Source: Ilex aquifolium
Lineage: Eukaryota > Streptophyta > Magnoliopsida > Aquifoliales > Aquifoliaceae
Assembly (NCBI GenBank): GCA_951799425.1
Contig: OX637392.1
Coordinates: 36,677,593-36,741,592, forward strand
Direction: 5' to 3'
DNA: 64,000 bases
Made by a program: the position numbers and the translations under genes. This document shows, piece by piece, positions 1 through 11,338 of the stretch (positions are counted from its first letter, which is position 1; each line of letters starts with the position of its first letter). The notes under the pieces are model-generated. The model made no database searches. It was not told the origin of the DNA and saw nothing but the letters and a program-made list of their open reading frames with translations.

Positions 1-950
1 CGATAGTTAGATAAGCATATCTCTCCCAATTAAATTGCTATATTCCTATGCAAAGTAAGTTGGAATAGATTCATTAAGTTCAAACTCTCATAAAAGTTAC
101 ACACGGCATATAGGTATATTCATATCCTATACACAAACCCAGCAATTCAATCCTAAGAAGAATTAACCAGACGCATGTCATCATATTCAGATCTAAACCT
201 AGAATTCATCTCCCAATTTCATCTAGGTTATCAAATTAATTGTTGGCCACACAATCATATATTAAGCACAAAATATGACAAACAACTCATGTATGATCAA
301 TAGAACTAGAATCGAGAGTATATCAATTTAACTAGACATTAGGTTCCGTTGCAATCTTAATAAAAATTTAGTTCATAATGTAATTGAAAAATATCCTTCT
401 CAAATTAAACAACATCTCAGAAAATCAAGAAGTAAAAGTAAGAGTAAAGAATGAAAACTTAGTGTCATGTGGAGGGTGGGGTGTTACAATTCTTGCCTTC
501 AATTTTCTATCAATCCTTGGGCTTCTCCTTTTTCTTTTCAGCCCCCAAAATCATTCTATTTATATCCCCACTCAAACCCTAGCATATATGAGACATTACA
601 GTCCAATTTCGGGTCAAACACAAGTCAGAATTCGCGTCCAGAGCCAACACAAGCGTAGCTGCGCCATAAATCAGCGCAGGGGCGCTGAGTTACTGCCCTT
701 GTGGCGCAGGGGCGCTGATCCCTTTTAAGCCTAGCATTTTTCCTTGTTGCTTAGCCTTCAAAAATCCAACACTTAGGCTCCAAATTGACCTTGTTTCCTT
801 CCAAATCATCTTATTTTCTTCCAAATGATGATTCCTACAAAATAACATTAAAACACACAAAACAAATAAAAAGGAACATAAAATAATTAAAAACTTGAAA
901 TTTCATCAAACCGAAAGTACTCAATTCGTAGGTATAAAACCCACTCATCA
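1..950 (-). mobile_element. Edge of an LTR-like element, cut by the window start
   Basis: No gene is visible. The segment ends in ACCCACTCATCA at 950, so on the minus strand it begins TGATGAGTGGG, the TG...CA edge expected of a plant LTR. The solo LTR at 7430-9287 ends in the same CTCATCA word. The abrupt change at 951 into leader sequence of the Tat extra gene suggests insertion into the Tat element. The other edge lies outside the window, so neither length nor target duplication can be tested. Confidence 0.4.
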
Positions 951-1300
951 CTGGGTTTCCCTAATCTGCTAACACTACTAGGGTTTTACCGGAAGCTGTT
1001 TTCCTCCAATTCGGTTTAGTGGTTTTGCGTGGCTTTCTTTCTGACTCCGCACTGAGCTTCGACCATCCACTCCACTCCTCGAGTCTGAGGTGGTTGCTGC
1101 ATTTTTAGACTTTTTGCTTTTGCTATTTTAGGAATCGGGGATCTACCTTGTATCTTATTCCTCTTTTTCTCGACCCTTATTCTATAGCTAGGATTTTTGT
1201 CATTGGTCATTGGTGCCTTGCCCCCATGACCCTTAGAGAGTGTTGCGCTAGTATCCCCCCTCTTTATCGCTCTTTCAGGCTTCCTTTTTCCTGCCCCATC

Positions 1301-4091
1301 ATGTCTGATTCCTCTGAAGCTACAGCTTCATCGGTTTCCCTTATGGGAGATAGGTCTCCAGAAATAGAGGAGGATGAACTGGGAGAGGTAGGTGAGGAAA
1401 TAGATAATTTCCCTGGGGTGGAGGCCATTGAGATGGTTGAGACCCCTCAGGCTTCTCCGGGGTCCTCTTCTAATCCTAGACGGTCCAAAAAAGGAAAAGC
1501 CAAGATGGGCTCTGGTAGTGGCGAGGTCTCTGGGCCTGTTCTTCGCACATCTGACCTCACTGGTTATAGCGAGGTCACCCCCCTCTTATGAAAGTCTTGT
1601 TTGCTAAGTTCGGGTTCCCTAAGGGTATGTGCTACCAGATTCCCTCAACTGATATTAGGTATGACTCCGAGGTCCCGGAGAAGACCTGCTTCTTTGTGGC
1701 TTCTTTTGAGAACGGTCTCAGATTTCCTGTACACCCCTGTATCAAGTCTGTTCTCCAACACTTCAACGTCTGCCCCGCTCAGATTTCTCCTAACTTCTGG
1801 GGTGTCCTTGTTGGCCTTCTCATTTTTTTCAAAAGAAAAGAAATCGGGACCCCCTCCATTCCTTTACTCATGAAATTTTTCAATGTCAAGTTCAAGCCTG
1901 ACGGCTTTCTGTACATTTCCAAACGGGTGAAGGTCCCTGCTTTGATAACTGACTTGCCTAGCTCCCACAAAAACTGGAAGAAACAATTCTTCTTCGTGTC
2001 AGGGAAGGCGTGGGAATTTAACCCGAAAGATGCCACTGATACTCTTCCAGTTCCTCGTTCTTGGGCAGGTCCTAACAATCTAGGTGAGTTCTCATCCTAG
2101 GTAAAACCCCTTTGCCTTTCCTCTTTTCTTTATATATAAGCTGACCTTGCTTCTCTGGGTTGTTCAGGTGCTCGCCCCGAGTTGGGAGCCGAGGATAGAC
2201 TTGCCTTGACAACTTTTAGGAGTTGGGGCTCAGAGAAATATTCTGACCTGATCAACTCTTCTGAGCTTACTAGGCTAGGCTTTAGCCCTCCTCAGGTGAG
2301 GATTGAGACCCTCATCCCTATCTCTGTTGCTGGTGCTGAAGGAGCCACAGGTAGTATCTCTGTTTTCGACTTTTTCCTATTTTATCACTATTTTTTTCTA
2401 ATCTGTTTGTTCTGATCTCCCAGGTTCTTCCTCAATGGAGCCCACCTCGAAGGATCGTATGGCTAAAGTGGCTCAGTTAAAGAAAACCCGTAGTGGGAGT
2501 AAACGAAAGGTTGAGGTTGGTTTCGGGAGTGACTCATCTCTCCCAACCAAGACTCCGAGGTTGGAAGCGCCTTCTTTTTCTCCCCAATTGACTCAAGCGG
2601 CCCTAGTGCCATCACCGAGCTCTTCGCAGACCGCTCATACCTCTCTTCCTCAAGAGGTCGTGCTTCCATCTTCTGGGGGGACTTCAGGGCTAAGCATAGT
2701 CCCGATTTCTCCTTATTCGGCAGAGGTTGAGAAAGCTTTGGAAATGGTTAGCCTTCTTCTGCCTGAGTCTGTCTCTCCTGGTCCAGTTGGGATATCCTCT
2801 CAACCACATCTGAGGAGCTCCAAAGAAGAGAAAGGGAAGCTCCCCAAGGTTGAGACGGGTAGGGGCTCCTTAATTGACAATGTGAAGCGTGCTGCGGAAG
2901 CCATTGCATCCATTCTCCCGGAATCTGACATCGACAGGACTGCAACTATGCCCCTTGGATCCTCCATTTCTACTGCTCTGTTTGGGGCTACTTCGGTAAA
3001 TTTCTGATTTTCTCAAAAAATTGTCATTTACTCATGCTAACTTTAGCTCTTTGTGTTTACTTCTAGATGACTATTCATGTGAGTGGCTTATTGAAGCGGA
3101 TCAAGGCTCTGGAGAGCTCCGCCAATGCTTCCAAGGCGTTCGAGCTTAAGGTCGCAGAGCTATCCTTTGCCAATAGCGACCTTGAGGCCCAGGTTCAGGA
3201 CTTGCAGGCGCAAGTAGAGAGGTAGCCCTCCATTATCAAGGGCCTGAAAGCCAAGAAGAAGAAGATCAGAGGTGACGGTGTGTCCATCAAGGAGGAGCTG
3301 AAGCAAACTAGGGAGGACCTTCGGTTGAAGACTGATGAGTGGATCAAGGCCAGCCAGAGACCTTTGAGGCTTTGGCCTCCAATAGGGGGATGAAGAGAGA
3401 GTATGAGGTCATAACTGAGGCGAGTGATGTTCTTCGGAACGAACTCGAGGTGCAGAAAGCTGCTGCTGAGAAGAAAGATGTTCTCATTGCTAAGTTGGCT
3501 GACGACATTACTACTCAATGGGCCACTGGATGGTTGGCTTTCCAGGATCGGGCTGAACAAACTTATCCAGACCTGGACTTTGACTTTGAGACCCTGCCTG
3601 AAGAGGGGGCTGAGGCACCTAATACTGGGGCTAATGCCAAGGCCCCTTCTGCTCCTGAGATAGCTCCTGAAGGTGATGGGATGCCTATCTCACCTGCTGA
3701 GGCCTTGTCTCAGAATGTTTCTCTTGCCTCTACTCCCATTATTGTCGAGCTCCCAATTGTTTCTTCTATTGCCTCAACTGCTACTTCTCTCTCTACTGAC
3801 CTCGTGACTAGAGCTTTGAACCTGTCAACAACTGGAGCTGAGGTTCCTGCCTCTGAGCTCCCTGAGGCTTCTTCTCTCTTGCCTGCTTTGGGATCTTTGG
3901 GAGCTTCAGCTACTGAGCTGCAAGGCTCTTTCCCTTCAAAAACTTCTACTGTTGATTTGCCAGAGACTTCATTTACTGAACTACCAAAAACATCAACCGC
4001 TGAGCTGCCAAGCTTTCTTCCTCCTGCTCCTATAGATTCCTTGGACAGACTTAGAGTTTTCTTTCCTTTTTTTTTTTTTTTTGACTTCTAA
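1301..4091 (+). pseudogene. Tat extra gene A, putative gypsy-type transposase domain
   Basis: Part of the Tat fossil, antisense to its gag-pol. The first open block is acidic and serine-rich (starts MSDSSEATASS). It is followed by a domain with the hydrophobic and aromatic pattern of the PF04195 'putative gypsy-type transposase' family (FFFVSGKAWEF near 1995-2025). Then come exon-like blocks separated by short GT...AG intervals (about 2101-2167, 2350-2423 and 2997-3066), and a glutamate- and lysine-rich coiled coil from 3067. The tail (to 4091) is rich in Ser, Pro, Ala and Leu, with repeated ELP/ASELPE words. Such spliced layouts are usual in this extra-gene family. Its biochemical role is unknown, and the name transposase is historical. 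The copy is broken. Confidence 0.7.
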
Positions 4092-4921
4092 GCCTCTGTT
4101 GGGAAATGTACATGCAATGCAAACTGCTTTTTTGAGTTATTAATGTGAATATCCATAGTTTTTTTTTTTGTTATTGCCTACACTGCTTTGCTTTTGCTTT
4201 ATACTCTGCTTTATGCTCCCCTTGCCCCCTTGCTTCAAGGAGTACTTCAGTTCTCCTTAAAGCAATATTGGAGAATTTGGAGAGGCTGATACGCTAGTGA
4301 TGTACTAAGCTGAGGTCCCACGCATGGAGGGCTTGGTTCTCCCTGAGGTCATTCTGTCAGAAATTGATTTACCCTTGGAAAGCTCAGTGCCCTCGAGAGA
4401 TCTGGTGGGCTTGACATTCCTCATAGTGACAGAAATTTTGCTGGATTTGGCAAAGAGAGTAAGTGACTTGATGCTAAGTTCCTACATAGGTATATCTATG
4501 GAGGCCATGTGACTGCATACACGAGGTCTGTGTATACATTCAAACTGACCTCAGACCAAAGAAATCTGAGGTCCTTAAAAGGCTCGCTTTTGAACTGACC
4601 TTGATTATGCTTCAAACCACTCTTGAATAATTTGGAGCCCGAAGAATTGTCCTGGGTTCGTTAGTCTGGCTGAGCTAGACCTAAATGTTTCATTAATGTC
4701 GCGAGCACCCACCTACCTTCCAACTTTGTAATCGTTGCAATGATTGTGGATTTGAGGGGTGCCTTTTCATTTCCTCGTGCTTCTTGCCCCTCTAAATTCG
4801 GGATTCTTTAAAGTTTCTATATTTCTTGGACTTTATCCATTGCCTAAAGATCTTAGATTCTTTTCTTGAGTTTGGGAGATCAAGTTCTTGTTTCAATGTG
4901 TTCCTTTCTTCTGCATTTCTA
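4092..4921. other. Spacer between the two Tat extra genes
   Basis: No convincing coding region. It contains two poly-T runs (about 4068-4080 and 4159-4169) and several scattered TGAGGTC/GACCTCA words (for example 4309-4315 and 4545-4580). It looks like the 3' flank of extra gene A and the promoter side of extra gene B. Confidence 0.4.
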
Positions 4922-5999
4922 ATGGCTGCTCCATTCTCTTCCCTTCTTCAGGAACGTGCCTCTGTAGGTCTTGACTTGAGATGGAAATCCCATTACTTGG
5001 CTCCCTCCGTGATTACTCCTTCTGTGCAGGATGCAATCAGCAGGCGATTTCGTCTTCCTACGGACTTATCTCTGCGAGTCCCAACCTTTGATGAGCCTTG
5101 CAACTTTCTTCCTCGAGGGGAGGTTTGTCTCTTTGAAGGTGCCCTTGAGATGGGCCTTCGTCCTCCTATTCATCCTTCCCTCGGGCGGGTCCTTGCTTAC
5201 TACGGTTTGTGCCCTTCTCATCTCTCTCCCAGAGGTTAGGCCGCTATGATCAATTTTTTTCTCTTCTGGCGTTTACACGGCAATAGTGAGTTTTCTACTA
5301 TCACTGAGTTTCTTTACCTTTATGAGATCAAAGAGGATGAACTCCCCTATTTTAGTTCCTTTCTGTGGACGCACTTCCACTTGCACCCTCTGGTTCTTGA
5401 CCTTCCCTACCCCCTTGAAGGGTGGTCTCGACGCTTCTTTTTCGCATCTGGAAATTCTTGGAGGTCCACCGAGCAACGTTGTTCAAAGACTAGAATTCCT
5501 CACTCCTTGGAGAGCTTCTCTCATACAGGTATGTTTAGAAAGAGTTGTCTTGGCTAAATCATGTGAAAGTTTGTTCTCATTACGCTTCTGTTGTGCAGGT
5601 GCCCCCGACCTGGACTTGGTGGAGATGGTGAACATCGAGCGAGTGATCGATGCTGATCCTATGCCTTTTTCAGACCTGGTGACACTTGAGAACCTTTACT
5701 TATTCAGCGCTGAAGCAGCTGCTCTGGAGTTTTCTTTCTTCCCAGACTCTCATTGGACCTCTCCTTCCGATTCTGACGAAGAAAGGGACGTTGGTGTGCC
5801 TTCGAGGAAGCGCAGGAGAGGTGGTTCCTCTTCTTCTTCATTTGGTTCCTCCTTCAGTACTGTTTTGTTTTCCTCAGCTAGGGAAAAACTTCTTAACATG
5901 CTTTCGGAGGTGGAAAAAGAGAGAGACGAGCTGAGGGAGGAGAATGCCCGCCTAAAGGAAGAGGTTGCTGAGCTGAAGCAGCAGCTTGGGAAGAACTAG
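4922..5999 (+). pseudogene. Tat extra gene B, second gypsy-type transposase-domain gene
   Basis: A second member of the same family as extra gene A, downstream and in the same orientation. It begins MAAPFSSLLQERASVG. The shared core appears as RRFFFASGNSW (about 5428-5460), matching FFFVSGKAWEF in gene A. An intron-like GT...AG interval lies at about 5529-5598. The C-terminal part has an acidic/basic linker with RKRRRGG, a possible nuclear signal, then a leucine-zipper-like coiled coil (EKERDELREENARLKEEV, about 5911-5964). The two copies are clearly diverged, so this is an old duplication or two independent captures. Fossil, with few breaks. Confidence 0.7.
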
Positions 6000-6177
6000 G
6001 AACTTTTCTTTTTTGTACCTTGCTTTGTTTGATGAACTACAGGGCTCTCGTGTCGCTTTTTTATTTTTCTTCTATTGAATGTTTGCGGCCGTGAATCTTG
6101 GTTTTGACAAGGTTTTCCTTTGTTTCTATGTGTACCTGTGATGTTACTATGGACTTAGTGGACCTTGATGCATGTTT

Positions 6178-6285
6178 ATGAGCCGAAGAGCTCATCTCAA
6201 TTTTATGAGCTGAAAAACTCATTTGTAGATTATGAGTTGAAGAACTCATCGTCATTTTATGAGCTAAAGAGCTCATCGTTAGCTT
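6178..6285. repeat. Four 27-bp tandem repeats, each an imperfect palindrome
   Basis: ATGAG starts at 6178, 6205, 6232 and 6259, exactly 27 bp apart. Each unit has the form ATGAGCYGAAGARCTCAT plus a 9-bp AT-rich spacer, so each can form a hairpin. The block sits between the 3' ends of two convergent gene sets of the Tat element (extra gene B on plus, pol on minus). A shared terminator or RNA 3'-end signal is possible but is inference. Confidence 0.85.
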
Positions 6286-6432
6286 TGTAGTTACTTAGAG
6301 GAATTGGGTTGGAAAGAGAAAAACTTGTCATTTTATTAAGAGCAGCTTTCATACAAAAGGAACTCACTGAAAAAACCTTTTGAGGTGCTCTGCGTTCCAA
6401 GAATGTGGTAGGATTTTTCCCTCTTCTGTTTG

Positions 6433-7173
6433 TTACTCGTAGTTCCCAGGTCTGATCACCTTTGAGATGATGTAAGGAACTTCCCAGTTAGGACCCAATT
6501 TTCCATGAGAAGGGTCCTTTCTTGCAAGCAGGAGCTTTCTAAGTACTAGATCTCCAACCTTGAAACTCCTGTGTCTAACCCTTTTGTCGTAGTACCTTGC
6601 TGTTCTCCTCTGGAAACTCTTGATGCGATGCAGAGCTCTGTCTCTCTTTTCATCCAAGAGATCCAAATTCAGCAGAAGTAACTCATCATTGTGCTCGAAT
6701 TCTATGAATTCAGCCCTAGGGGATGGGACTCCAATCTCTACAGGCGCCACTGCTTCGGTTCTGTAGGCCAAAGCAAACGGTGTTTCCTGAGTCGCCGATC
6801 TGGCAGTTTTCCTGTAAGACCATAGTACTTCTGGGATGTACTCTACCCATTTTCCTTTCAGAGCTTCTAGCTTGGTCTTCAGAGCTGCCATTATGGTGCG
6901 GATAGTGACTTCTGCTTGCCCATTGGATTGAGGATGAGCTAGAGCTGAAAAGTAATTCTTTATCCCTAGCTCGGCGCAGAACTTCATGAACTTTGGGTTA
7001 TCGAATTGCTTTCCATTATCAGAGATGATTGCTCTAGGGATCCCAAACCTGCAAATAATTGATTTCCACGTGAATTTCTAGACCTTCTGTTCTGTGATTG
7101 TTGCCAAAGGTTCCACTTCTGCCCATTTAGTGAAGTAATCCACCCCAATGATGGCGAACTTGCACTGTCCAAT
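6433..7173 (-). pseudogene. Tat integrase, C-terminal part
   Basis: Minus-strand coding remnant of the Tat polyprotein. It shows the integrase core HPQSNGQAEVTIRTI (about 6885-6930), the segment WSYRKTARSATQETPFAL, and the C-terminal SFKVGDLVLRKLL and GKLGPNWEVPYIISKV typical of Ty3/gypsy integrases before the polyprotein end. The upstream half of the integrase core resumes at 18302 beyond the nested element. The CCAAT at 7169-7173 is one copy of the target duplication. Confidence 0.85.
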
Positions 7174-10100
7174 TGTAACGCCCCAAATACCACCCTGGAC
7201 GGCATTACATTCAATAACCATTCATATCATGAGAGCAACTAATAAATCCATAAATAACCGGGGGTCCTTAATTTAACAAAATTCGGGCAAAGTCTCCTTT
7301 GTTCGGGGAGCTCTACCCAAAACACAACCTGTGCAATTCTACTGTAATGACCACACCGGGTCCATTTAACTACCATAAAATCAATACATCAAATTTACAT
7401 GTTATCCCAAAAGAATAGGCCAAGCTAGGTGATTGATTGGAAAACGTCGTTGTTTCCTAACCTCTAAACATCACCCTCACCCTCAATGTGTGTATGTGGC
7501 TTATAGTGATGGGGGAGTGTCACTCTCCCTCCGGATGATGCAAGAAGATAGGAGCAACAACAAATGTGATGTGAATGGAAATGTGATGAACAAAATATGT
7601 GGAATGAAATGTGGAATGCACAAAAATGCTCCCCAATCGAAAGGAGTCTTTTGTGGTCGTGTGTTTTACTTGGAAAGAATTCCAAGGTCGTCTCCTCAGG
7701 GAAGGAAAGGGAGTTGTGTGAAAGTGATTTTGGTGAACAAAAGAGAAAAATGTAAAATCTTTGTTTGAGTTTTGTGGTTGTGATTGAAAATGAAAATGCA
7801 ATAAAACAAGTGTTGGCTAATCCAAAGAGGTCATTCTAATGGGAATGTCAAGCCAACTCAAAGCCTTCCTCCGATTGAGTATGAATGAACGATTGATTCG
7901 GGGGAAGCTAGGGACGAGATTGGTGAGTAATCTAAGCATAAACCGTGACTAGGCCTACAGAATATCAAAGGCTCACCAACTCATCCACTCTCAACCCCGT
8001 CAAACCGAACCATTTGACTCTAAAGGGAGGAATGAAGAAGAGTTGAAATGGAATCCCCAAGAGGAATTTTTCCTTGGATTAACCAACTTAAATCCTAGCT
8101 AATCATATTAAAAATGCATAAAGGAAAGACAAGCATAATGTAAATGAAAGACATTGTATAGAAATGAAGCTTTAAAGCATGAAACTAAACTTGAAGCAAT
8201 AAATCTAAAGCTATGAACAAAAACATTCAATACCCATTTTAAGCTAAAAATGAAGAACATGAAAGCATAACAATGGTGAAATGAAGAACATGTAAGTAAA
8301 CTTGCAATAAACTTGAAAGGAATGACATTAAAGACAATAAATGAAGCTTACAAGGTTCTTACATTAAACTACAAGTGAAAGAGTGGAAGAAAAATGCAAA
8401 AACGTCACTTTGAGCACTATTCATCATCTTCCCCCTTGGAGCTTTCTATATCTAATCCTAAGCTTAGGTAGCCAACTACTTTTTTTTGTGTGTTGAATGT
8501 TGAATGTATAATGGAGAGTGAGAGCCTTCAATTTCGTCCATGGAGGGTCCCCCCTAGGTGTGTGCAGGTCTTACACCAAAGAGGGGCTGAGTTGAAGCCT
8601 TGGACAGGCTAGCCTGCAACCCACATGGCAGCCCATTTCTCTCTCTTCCTCCTTGAATGCCAAGCCTCAAAAGTCTTCCCAAAATGTGTAAGAGACCTGC
8701 AAATGTGTAAGGAAATGTTGGGATAGGCGTGGGAGAAGTGTAGGTGGGACCCCCAAGCCTCAAAGTTGAGTTACAGGCTGTTTTCGCGACCAGAAGGTCC
8801 GGAGTACCGGTACTAGGTACCGGTACTGTTTTTCTGCACTGGACCACCTTCGGTAGAATCGTCATAACTCTTGATCTAACCGTTGGATTGGACTGAAATT
8901 TTGACACCAAACAGAAGACACCCATATCTACAACTTTCATGTTTTGAACTTTTCCAAATTCTGAGTAGATCATGGTCAAAATGGAGGAATTCAGAGGCAG
9001 TGCTTCCAATTGTTGCTGCAGCTGGTGCCCTTGTTCCCAAGCACCAATGCCTTCTTGATTTCTTCACTTTTAAGCCTCCAATTCTTCATGTATTGTGTCC
9101 ATGCCTTCACCACACATCCATCAAGGTTGCAATGTCCTAAAATCAATCATTTAAGCTATAAAAGGTTGCAACATCAAAATATCAACATTATAGTTCAAAA
9201 CGGCTAACTTCTAAGCACTTAAATGCAAAAGTTGAGTTAAAATGCATGTAATGAGCCCTTCAAATATGCAATATTATGTGCTCATCACTAGGGCCTTTAC
9301 ATCCCCACAAAAGTACTATAATACACAGCGGAATTTACAAAATAAAACTAGGCTATACAATTCTCTCAAAAGATTATCCAAGTCTATAACAAAAGAAAGG
9401 GGGGGAGGGGGGTCGCTCTACGCGTCCACCTCGAGATCCACGTTCTCTTCTGTCGGAGTCTCCCAATGTGTCGGCCCCTCGACTCCCAGCTCCTCGTCAA
9501 AGGCAAAATCTGAAAGGTGGGGAAGTAAGGGGGGGTGAGCACAAGGCTCTGTAGGAGGATCCTTCCAAACCCATTCAAGGTTTTGAAATCAAGTAAAACA
9601 GGTAGGTCACATTTCGCACATACATATAAATAAATTTCTAAAATAAAATAAGGACATTTTAAAGGAGATCTCAAGTTTGTACAATAATAAGGAATTGAAA
9701 GAGAATAAAACCACGTTTAATTGACAAACAATTTCCAACATAATCCACTCCACCATACACCATTTCCACAAGTTATCGCGGCACCCCATACTACCTGAAA
9801 CTCTTGGAGAAATAATATTTGGTACAATGAACAATAATTTCTATTTGGTACCACTCAAGTAGGTTGCCGCTTCTCATGAATCTACCCGACGATTCTACCT
9901 CGTTCACCCATTTCCACTAACAATCACAGACCAATTTAGGAAGGGCGTGTACCGTCTCATACGGCATTGACGAGATCCTCCCAAGGTGTCTAGTATACTA
10001 ACCCTTTTCCCCGGTATCCGTGAACAATAGTGGTCACTGTCACCACAATGATCCACTACGAGCATTAGGCAATCATCTCACCCCCCATTGGGATAAACTA

Positions 10101-11297
10101 ACCTCTAACGCTCTACGGCAGTTTTCGAAGGTAATCCAAGTCCCTCACAACACCATACACAAGAGTGACATACCAACAATATACTCAACCTCATATACAA
10201 GAAAATTCCATGATTTTCCCCAATTTTCACAAGCAAGATACATAATAGAACAATTTAAGAAAACATACCAATTTCGCAAATCATGTTCCAAGAGACAAGT
10301 TTAAAGGAAATAAGCATGAGATCATCAATACAATCATTTTACTACCCAACACAAAGTTCTAGAATTTTCGAAATCAAAATGATGTGAAGATATAGAGAAA
10401 AATCCATATTTCCCCAAAAAACTAGAGTTTGATGGATTTCCAACCATCATTTTGTTCAAATCATGTGAATGTTTGTAAACATACCAAGGAACAAGGAACC
10501 CATAACAAATACATACTATTAAGAGCCAAATTCTACATGTATAATAACCCTAACATCAATGGACAAGAATGGAAGAAAACCCTACCTCAATGTTCTTGAA
10601 AACCTAGGTTTAGTGTGAAGAAGATGAAGATTTGATCTTCTTTGAAGTATAGATCTCCTCTTGATCTTGTGTTTTATCCTTCTCTCTTCCTCTATAATCT
10701 TTCCTAGGGTTAAGAGGGGTGAAATTAATGCTAAGGGGGCGACATTAGGTGTTTATAGGGCAAGAAAATGGAGCAAAACCCGACATTTTCTGTTCAGAAA
10801 AAAATCGGGCGTACTGGTACTGTTGAAAGATTTTTGGTGCAACTTACAGGGTAGTTTTGACCCATTTAGAGGTCGAATTGGAAAATTTTCATGAGGTACA
10901 CTTTTGTAGCCCTAGATGTCTACTATCGAATGTAAAAATTTCAGATTAATTGGACATAAGGATAAAAAGTTATGGCCAAAATACTAAGCAGTGTCCAAAA
11001 TTCTAAATTCCCAAATTTTCTCTAAAATGTGTTTTAACTCCAAAATACTTCCTAACTTCTAATACACCTCATATTACCTCTCCCAAGGTTTTTCGACCTT
11101 CCGGACTCAATGGACACCTTATTTTGACCTAAAAATATTTAGAGACTTATCTAATAACCCTTCTCAAGTTTAAACGTCTTCCTAGTATTTATTCTTACTG
11201 TTCCAATATACATGATTTATTCTTACGTCATTACATATATAATACTCACTAAACAAATACATTCGTATATGTTAATACAAACATGTGGGGGTTTACA
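7174..11297 (-). repeat. 3' LTR of the chromovirus, enlarged by a nested solo LTR
   Basis: This copy of the chromovirus LTR spans 4124 bp. Subtracting the 1858-bp solo LTR (7430-9287) and one CTAGG copy leaves 2261 bp, against 2262 bp for the partner LTR. It matches the partner throughout, with scattered substitutions and two small length changes. Apparent reading frames inside it (for example 10661-10894) are LTR sequence, not genes. Confidence 0.92.
7430..9287 (-). mobile_element. Solo LTR nested in the chromovirus 3' LTR
   Basis: The insert starts TGATTGATTGG at 7430 and ends GTGCTCATCA at 9287. It is flanked on both sides by CTAGG (7425-7429 and 9288-9292), and the partner LTR has a single uninterrupted CTAGG at that point. 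TG...CA ends, a 5-bp duplication, no internal coding domain and no second copy of its own ends all point to a solo LTR, the usual product of recombination between two LTRs. It holds a doubled TACCGGTAC palindrome at 8804-8826. The strand is inferred from the similar edge at 950. Confidence 0.85.
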
Positions 11298-11311
11298 ATC
11301 CACCCCCCTTA
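11298..11311 (-). other. Polypurine tract of the chromovirus
   Basis: Read on the minus strand, AAGGGGGGTGGAT directly abuts the start of the 3' LTR (TGTAAACCCCC). A purine-rich tract at this place primes plus-strand DNA synthesis in LTR retroelements. Confidence 0.8.
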
Positions 11312-11338
11312 AAAAAAGTTTCGTCCTCGAAACTTACC

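Noticed and set aside
1-1000. 3' LTR of the Tat element at the left edge
   Set aside because: No match to the 5' LTR (23033-23619) ends or body was seen. The segment fits a different LTR-like element.
10661-10894. Small open frame repeated at 17660-17893
   Set aside because: Both lie in the two LTRs of the chromovirus, so the conservation is that of the LTR and not of a gene.
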